Shown: piece by piece, positions 61,127 to 64,000 of the stretch
Layout of the letters: every line of letters starts with the position of its first letter
How positions within the stretch are numbered: the stretch's first letter is position 1
From: Paeniglutamicibacter sulfureus
GTDB lineage: Bacteria; Actinomycetota; Actinomycetes; Actinomycetales; Micrococcaceae
Direction of reading: 5' to 3'
Length of the DNA stretch: 64,000 bases
NCBI RefSeq assembly: GCF_039535115.1
Contig: NZ_BAAAWO010000001.1
Location: 3,720,001 to 3,784,000 of the forward strand
Program-made: the position numbers and the translations under genes
The notes under the pieces: model-generated
What the model was told of the DNA's origin: nothing
The model's database searches: none
What the model saw: the letters and a program-made list of their open reading frames with translations, nothing else

Positions 61127-62626
61127 ATGTCCGAAAAGCATCAGGTCTTGGCGGGGGCAAAGCTGCCCCCATTGACGCCGGGACCGCATCGGAAGCGAAT
61201 CGGACTGATCTCGATCGTCGCCTGTTTCGGTGGCCTCCTGTTCGGATACGACACCGGCGTGGCCAACGGCGCCGAGGGGCCGATGGCCGAGGAGCTGGGC
61301 TTGAGCCTGATCCAGATCGGCGTGGTCATCAGTTCGCTGGTGTTCGCCGCCGCCTTCGGCGCGCTGGTCTGCGGTCAGATTTCCGACATGTGGGGGCGCC
61401 GCAAGGTCATCATCATGCTGGCGGTGCTGTTCTTCGTCGGCACACTGCTGGTGATCTTCTCCCCGGGCGGCCCGGAACCCGGCACGTTCTCACCGGCCGG
61501 CTTTGCCATTCTGGTGGCGGGGCGAATCATGCTGGGCATTGCCGTGGGCGGCGCCTCCACCGTCGTCCCGGTCTACCTGGCCGAGATCGCCCCCTACGAG
61601 ATCCGCGGGTCGATCACCGGGCGCAACGAGCTTGCCATCGTCGTTGGCCAGCTGTCCGCGTTCGTCGTCAATGCGATCATCGCCGCGACCCTTGGCGGCA
61701 CCATCGATGGCATCTGGCGCATCATGTTCGCCGTCTGTGCGGTTCCGGCCGTCGCACTGTTCATCGGTATGCTGCGGATGCCCGAATCCCCGCGCTGGCT
61801 TGTCGAGAAGCGCCGCTACGCCGAGGCGCTGCGGGTGCTGAAAACCGTGCGCCCCGCGGAACGGGCCCTGGCCGAACTGCACGATGTCGAGCGCACCGCC
61901 GCCGCGGAGAATAAGGGAAACAAACCGATCGGCATCAAGGCCGTGGTGACGAACAAGTGGCTCATGCGCATCATTCTCGTCGGCATCGGCGTGTCCATGG
62001 CCCAGCAGCTGACCGGCATCAACTCGATCATGTATTACGGCACCCGCGTGCTGGAGGAGTCCGGCATGTCCTCCCAGCAGGCGGTGCTCGCGAATATCGC
62101 CTTCGGTGTGGTTGCCGTGGTCGGTGGCGTCATTGCCCTGCGCAACATGGACCGCCTGGACCGCCGGAAGACGTTCCTGATCGGTCTGTCGCTGACCACT
62201 ATTTGCCACGTGCTGGTCGGTGTTGCCGGCATGCTGCTGCCCGAGGGCAGCGCCGCCCGTCCCATCGTGATCCTCGTTCTCGTCGTTGCGTTCGTCTTCT
62301 CGATGCAGACCTTCCTGAATGTCGCAGTGTGGGTGTGGCTGGCCGAGATCTTCCCGCTGCACATGCGCGGCCTGGGCATCGGCATCTCCGTGTTCTTCGG
62401 CTGGACCACCAACGGCTTCCTGGCCCTGTTCTTCCCGTCGCTGGTTTCGGGGATCGGGATCACCGGTTCATTCTTCCTCTTCGCCGGGATCGGTGTGCTC
62501 GCCCTGCTCTTCGTGGCCACCCAGGTCCCGGAGACCCGCGGCCGTACCCTCGAGGCCCTCGAGGGCGACGTCTCCACCGGCGCGATCTACCTCGTTCGGG
62601 CGGAAGACGCCGAAGCCAACGCGTAA
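61127..62626 (+). CDS. MFS sugar/inositol transporter (IolT-like)
   Basis: This 499-residue, 12-helix sugar porter has the conserved GGLLFGYDTGV in helix 1, DMWGRRK loop, RIMLGIAVGGASTVVPVYLAEIAP, PESPRWL, the helix 7 QQLTGINSIMYYG, and VPETRGRTLE at the end. The family imports hexoses or inositol by proton symport. Its place beside the iol operon and behind an iol-type operator makes myo-inositol the likely substrate. ATG 61127 follows AAAGGAG. Confidence 0.92.
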   Translation: MSEKHQVLAGAKLPPLTPGPHRKRIGLISIVACFGGLLFGYDTGVANGAEGPMAEELGLSLIQIGVVISSLVFAAAFGALVCGQISDMWGRRKVIIMLAVLFFVGTLLVIFSPGGPEPGTFSPAGFAILVAGRIMLGIAVGGASTVVPVYLAEIAPYEIRGSITGRNELAIVVGQLSAFVVNAIIAATLGGTIDGIWRIMFAVCAVPAVALFIGMLRMPESPRWLVEKRRYAEALRVLKTVRPAERALAELHDVERTAAAENKGNKPIGIKAVVTNKWLMRIILVGIGVSMAQQLTGINSIMYYGTRVLEESGMSSQQAVLANIAFGVVAVVGGVIALRNMDRLDRRKTFLIGLSLTTICHVLVGVAGMLLPEGSAARPIVILVLVVAFVFSMQTFLNVAVWVWLAEIFPLHMRGLGIGISVFFGWTTNGFLALFFPSLVSGIGITGSFFLFAGIGVLALLFVATQVPETRGRTLEALEGDVSTGAIYLVRAEDAEANA

Positions 62627-62663
62627 GTCACGGTGCACCCGGACCGCCCCTATCGGTGGTCCG

Positions 62664-63665
62664 TCAATGTTTTGAGGTGGCGCTGCTGCCCCGCACCACC
62701 AGGTGCGGGGCATGCCGGCTGGAGGCTGCGCCGGGTGACGTGGCCGCGGCCAGCGCGGCCGAGGCCAGCGCGGCGACATCCTGGCGCACGCTGGTCAGGT
62801 CGGCATGGGCCAGCCGGGCGAATTCGCTGTCATCGAACCCGGTCAGCGCGATCTGGTCGGGCACCCGGAGGCCGGCCAGGTCGATCGCCCTGCGGACGCC
62901 CAGTGCGGCCCTGTCGTTGAATGCCAGCACCGCGGTGGCCCGCTGGTCGGCCGCGGTCTCCCGCAGGTATGCGTCCAACACGTCGAAGGCGGTGGCCTCG
63001 TCTGGTCCGGCGCCGAGCACGGTTCCGGCGACGTTGCCCGCCGCGCGGGCCACGGCCCGCTCGAAGGCGGTGCGCCGCTGGGCGGCCGCCACGGCGGGGC
63101 CGCCATCCAGATGGAGCAGCCGGCGATGCCCGAGATGCAACAGGTGCGCCACCAGTTCGTCGATTCCCGCGGCCTCGTCGGTGAGCACCGAGGGCAGCTG
63201 GCGGTAGCCGCGCAACAGGCTGACCACCGGCACCTGGCTGGCCACCGGGGCCATTTGTGCCGCCGTGAGGGTGAGGGAGATGCCGATGATGGCCTCCGCC
63301 CCCGCATCGATGAGGGTATCCATGACGCGGCGCTCGTCGCGATTGCCCCCGATCGCGCCCAGGATGATCTCATAGCCCCGGGCGTCGGCCTCGGCGTACA
63401 GGGCATCGGCCAGCTCGGCATGCACGGGCTCGCCCAGCCGCAGGGCCACGCCGACGGTCCGGTTGTGGTGGCTGCGCAGTGAACGCGCGCGCGAATCCGG
63501 CCGGTATCCAAGCGCCAGCGCGGCGGCCTTGACCTTGGTGCGTGAGGCCTCGCTGGCGCCCTCGGCACCGCGCATGACGATCGAGGCCAGAGCCACGGAG
63601 ACGCCGGATTCCCGGGCCACATCCGCAAGGGTGGGGCGTCGGGGCGTGGGGGTGCTCGGGGCCAT
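62664..63665 (-). CDS. LacI-family transcriptional repressor
   Basis: This 333-residue regulator has the N-terminal HTH (TLADVARESGVSVALASIVMRGAEGASEASRTKV, residues 12-45), the hinge region about 53-65 and a periplasmic-binding-protein-like effector domain. The unusual SVALASIVMRG recognition helix replaces the common SxxTVSRVLNG. It probably represses the divergent Gfo/Idh gene through the palindromes between them, and itself. Whether it also controls iol genes is unclear: its palindrome is not the iol element. Confidence 0.92.
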   Translation of the reverse strand: MAPSTPTPRRPTLADVARESGVSVALASIVMRGAEGASEASRTKVKAAALALGYRPDSRARSLRSHHNRTVGVALRLGEPVHAELADALYAEADARGYEIILGAIGGNRDERRVMDTLIDAGAEAIIGISLTLTAAQMAPVASQVPVVSLLRGYRQLPSVLTDEAAGIDELVAHLLHLGHRRLLHLDGGPAVAAAQRRTAFERAVARAAGNVAGTVLGAGPDEATAFDVLDAYLRETAADQRATAVLAFNDRAALGVRRAIDLAGLRVPDQIALTGFDDSEFARLAHADLTSVRQDVAALASAALAAATSPGAASSRHAPHLVVRGSSATSKH

Positions 63666-63688
63666 GGGGGTGCCTTCCGTGTATTCAC

Positions 63689-63702
63689 CTAGAACGATCT
63701 AG
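63689..63702. promoter_or_regulatory. LacI-type operator, copy 1
   Basis: CTAGAACGATCTAG, a near-perfect palindrome with a central CG, lies 24 nt upstream of the lacI-type start. It is matched by a second copy 43 nt further on. Confidence 0.72.
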
Positions 63703-63745
63703 ACGATTGTTTCACAGTGTGGCATAGTTGCCGGGAAAGCAGAAA

Positions 63746-63759
63746 CTAGAACGTTCTAG
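63746..63759. promoter_or_regulatory. LacI-type operator, copy 2
   Basis: CTAGAACGTTCTAG, a perfect 14-nt palindrome with the central CG typical of LacI-family sites, lies 22 nt upstream of the truncated Gfo/Idh gene. With copy 1 (57 nt centre to centre) it could support looping repression of both genes. Confidence 0.78.
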
Positions 63760-63781
63760 AATAGAAGGATGATACCCCGCA

Positions 63782-64000
63782 ATGTCATACTCACTTGAAG
63801 TACCCCCGGCCAAGGAAACCATCCGCATTGCCGTCATCGGCTGCGGATGGATCGGTGCTTTCCATGCCCGCACGCTGGCAGGCCACCTGCCCGGGGTGAG
63901 GCTCGAGGCCCTGGCCGATCCGGCTCCCGGAGCCGCGGCGGCGCTGGCCGCCGAGCTGGGCATTTCCAAGCACACCACCGACCCGGCCGATCTCTTCGCG
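63782..64000 (+). CDS. Gfo/Idh/MocA-family oxidoreductase, N-terminal fragment (runs off window)
   Basis: The first 73 codons are open to the end of the window. They read as a Rossmann fold: IRIAVIGCGWIGAFHARTLAGHLPGVRLEALADP. This is typical of inositol or sugar dehydrogenases of the Gfo/Idh/MocA family. It is divergent from, and presumably repressed by, the LacI-type regulator. A second inositol dehydrogenase is possible given the location beside the iol island. Confidence 0.88.
   Translation, partial: MSYSLEVPPAKETIRIAVIGCGWIGAFHARTLAGHLPGVRLEALADPAPGAAAALAAELGISKHTTDPADLFA

Noticed and set aside
1..64000. CRISPR arrays, insertion sequences and prophage genes
   Set aside because: No regularly spaced repeats, transposase, integrase or phage structural genes were seen on either strand.

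Overview
The window is high-GC actinobacterial chromosome. Gene content and the style of the proteins fit the Micrococcaceae (Arthrobacter / Paeniglutamicibacter-like): a DtxR/IdeR-type iron regulator, cell-wall hydrolases behind c-di-AMP riboswitches, a corynebacterial-type myo-inositol cluster with a Cgl0158-family gene, and many GTG/TTG starts with ATGA-type overlaps. I see no insertion sequence, prophage, CRISPR array or rRNA. Only one tRNA (Arg, CCU) is present. All family names come from reading the sequence, not from a database search.

Layout. 1-6.3 kb is housekeeping: a truncated response regulator, a small membrane protein, a cold-shock protein with a DUF3027-like partner, serC, an iron-dependent repressor, and two secreted cell-wall hydrolases (M23, then NlpC/P60), each behind its own ydaO-type leader. 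6.8-12.8 kb is a molybdenum block: an HNH protein overlapping mobA, a DUF6457-like protein, moeA, fdhD and a YdeP-like formate dehydrogenase alpha subunit. 13.2-24.6 kb holds an ABC exporter, a NUDIX hydrolase, a ROK regulator, tRNA-Arg, a PcrA helicase, sucCD and an FMN-dependent lactate-type dehydrogenase.

24.7-33.5 kb is the most unusual block. A CYP199-like P450 diverges from an IclR regulator, followed by a MIO-type ammonia-lyase, a polar amino acid ABC importer, a HisC-like aminotransferase and a VanB-type flavin/[2Fe-2S] reductase. The genes overlap or sit close together. The block reads as import of an aromatic or imidazole amino acid, deamination to an aryl-acrylate, and P450 oxidation driven by the reductase. 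I recognise no described pathway with this set. 34-39 kb holds agmatine deiminase, two Zn-dependent dehydrogenases and an Nramp-like carrier that lacks the canonical metal-binding residues. 39.2-41.9 kb is a membrane-anchored Pro/Ala-rich protein plus a synthase in which a NodB domain with lost catalytic residues is fused to an intact GT2 domain. 42-47.8 kb holds a SWIM/SNF2 helicase, a LOG-like protein and a ROK glucokinase.

47.8-62.6 kb is a myo-inositol island: SDR and TIM-barrel isomerase on the minus strand; tautomerase-like, iolC, Cgl0158-type aldolase, iolD, iolA, iolE, iolG, iolH and a second isomerase on the plus strand; a decayed Gfo/Idh remnant; then an IolT-like transporter. A repeated 10-bp element (TGWCNNKACA) sits at the promoters. 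iolB is not visible. The window ends with a LacI repressor diverging from a truncated Gfo/Idh gene, with two copies of a CTAGAACGNTCTAG operator between them.
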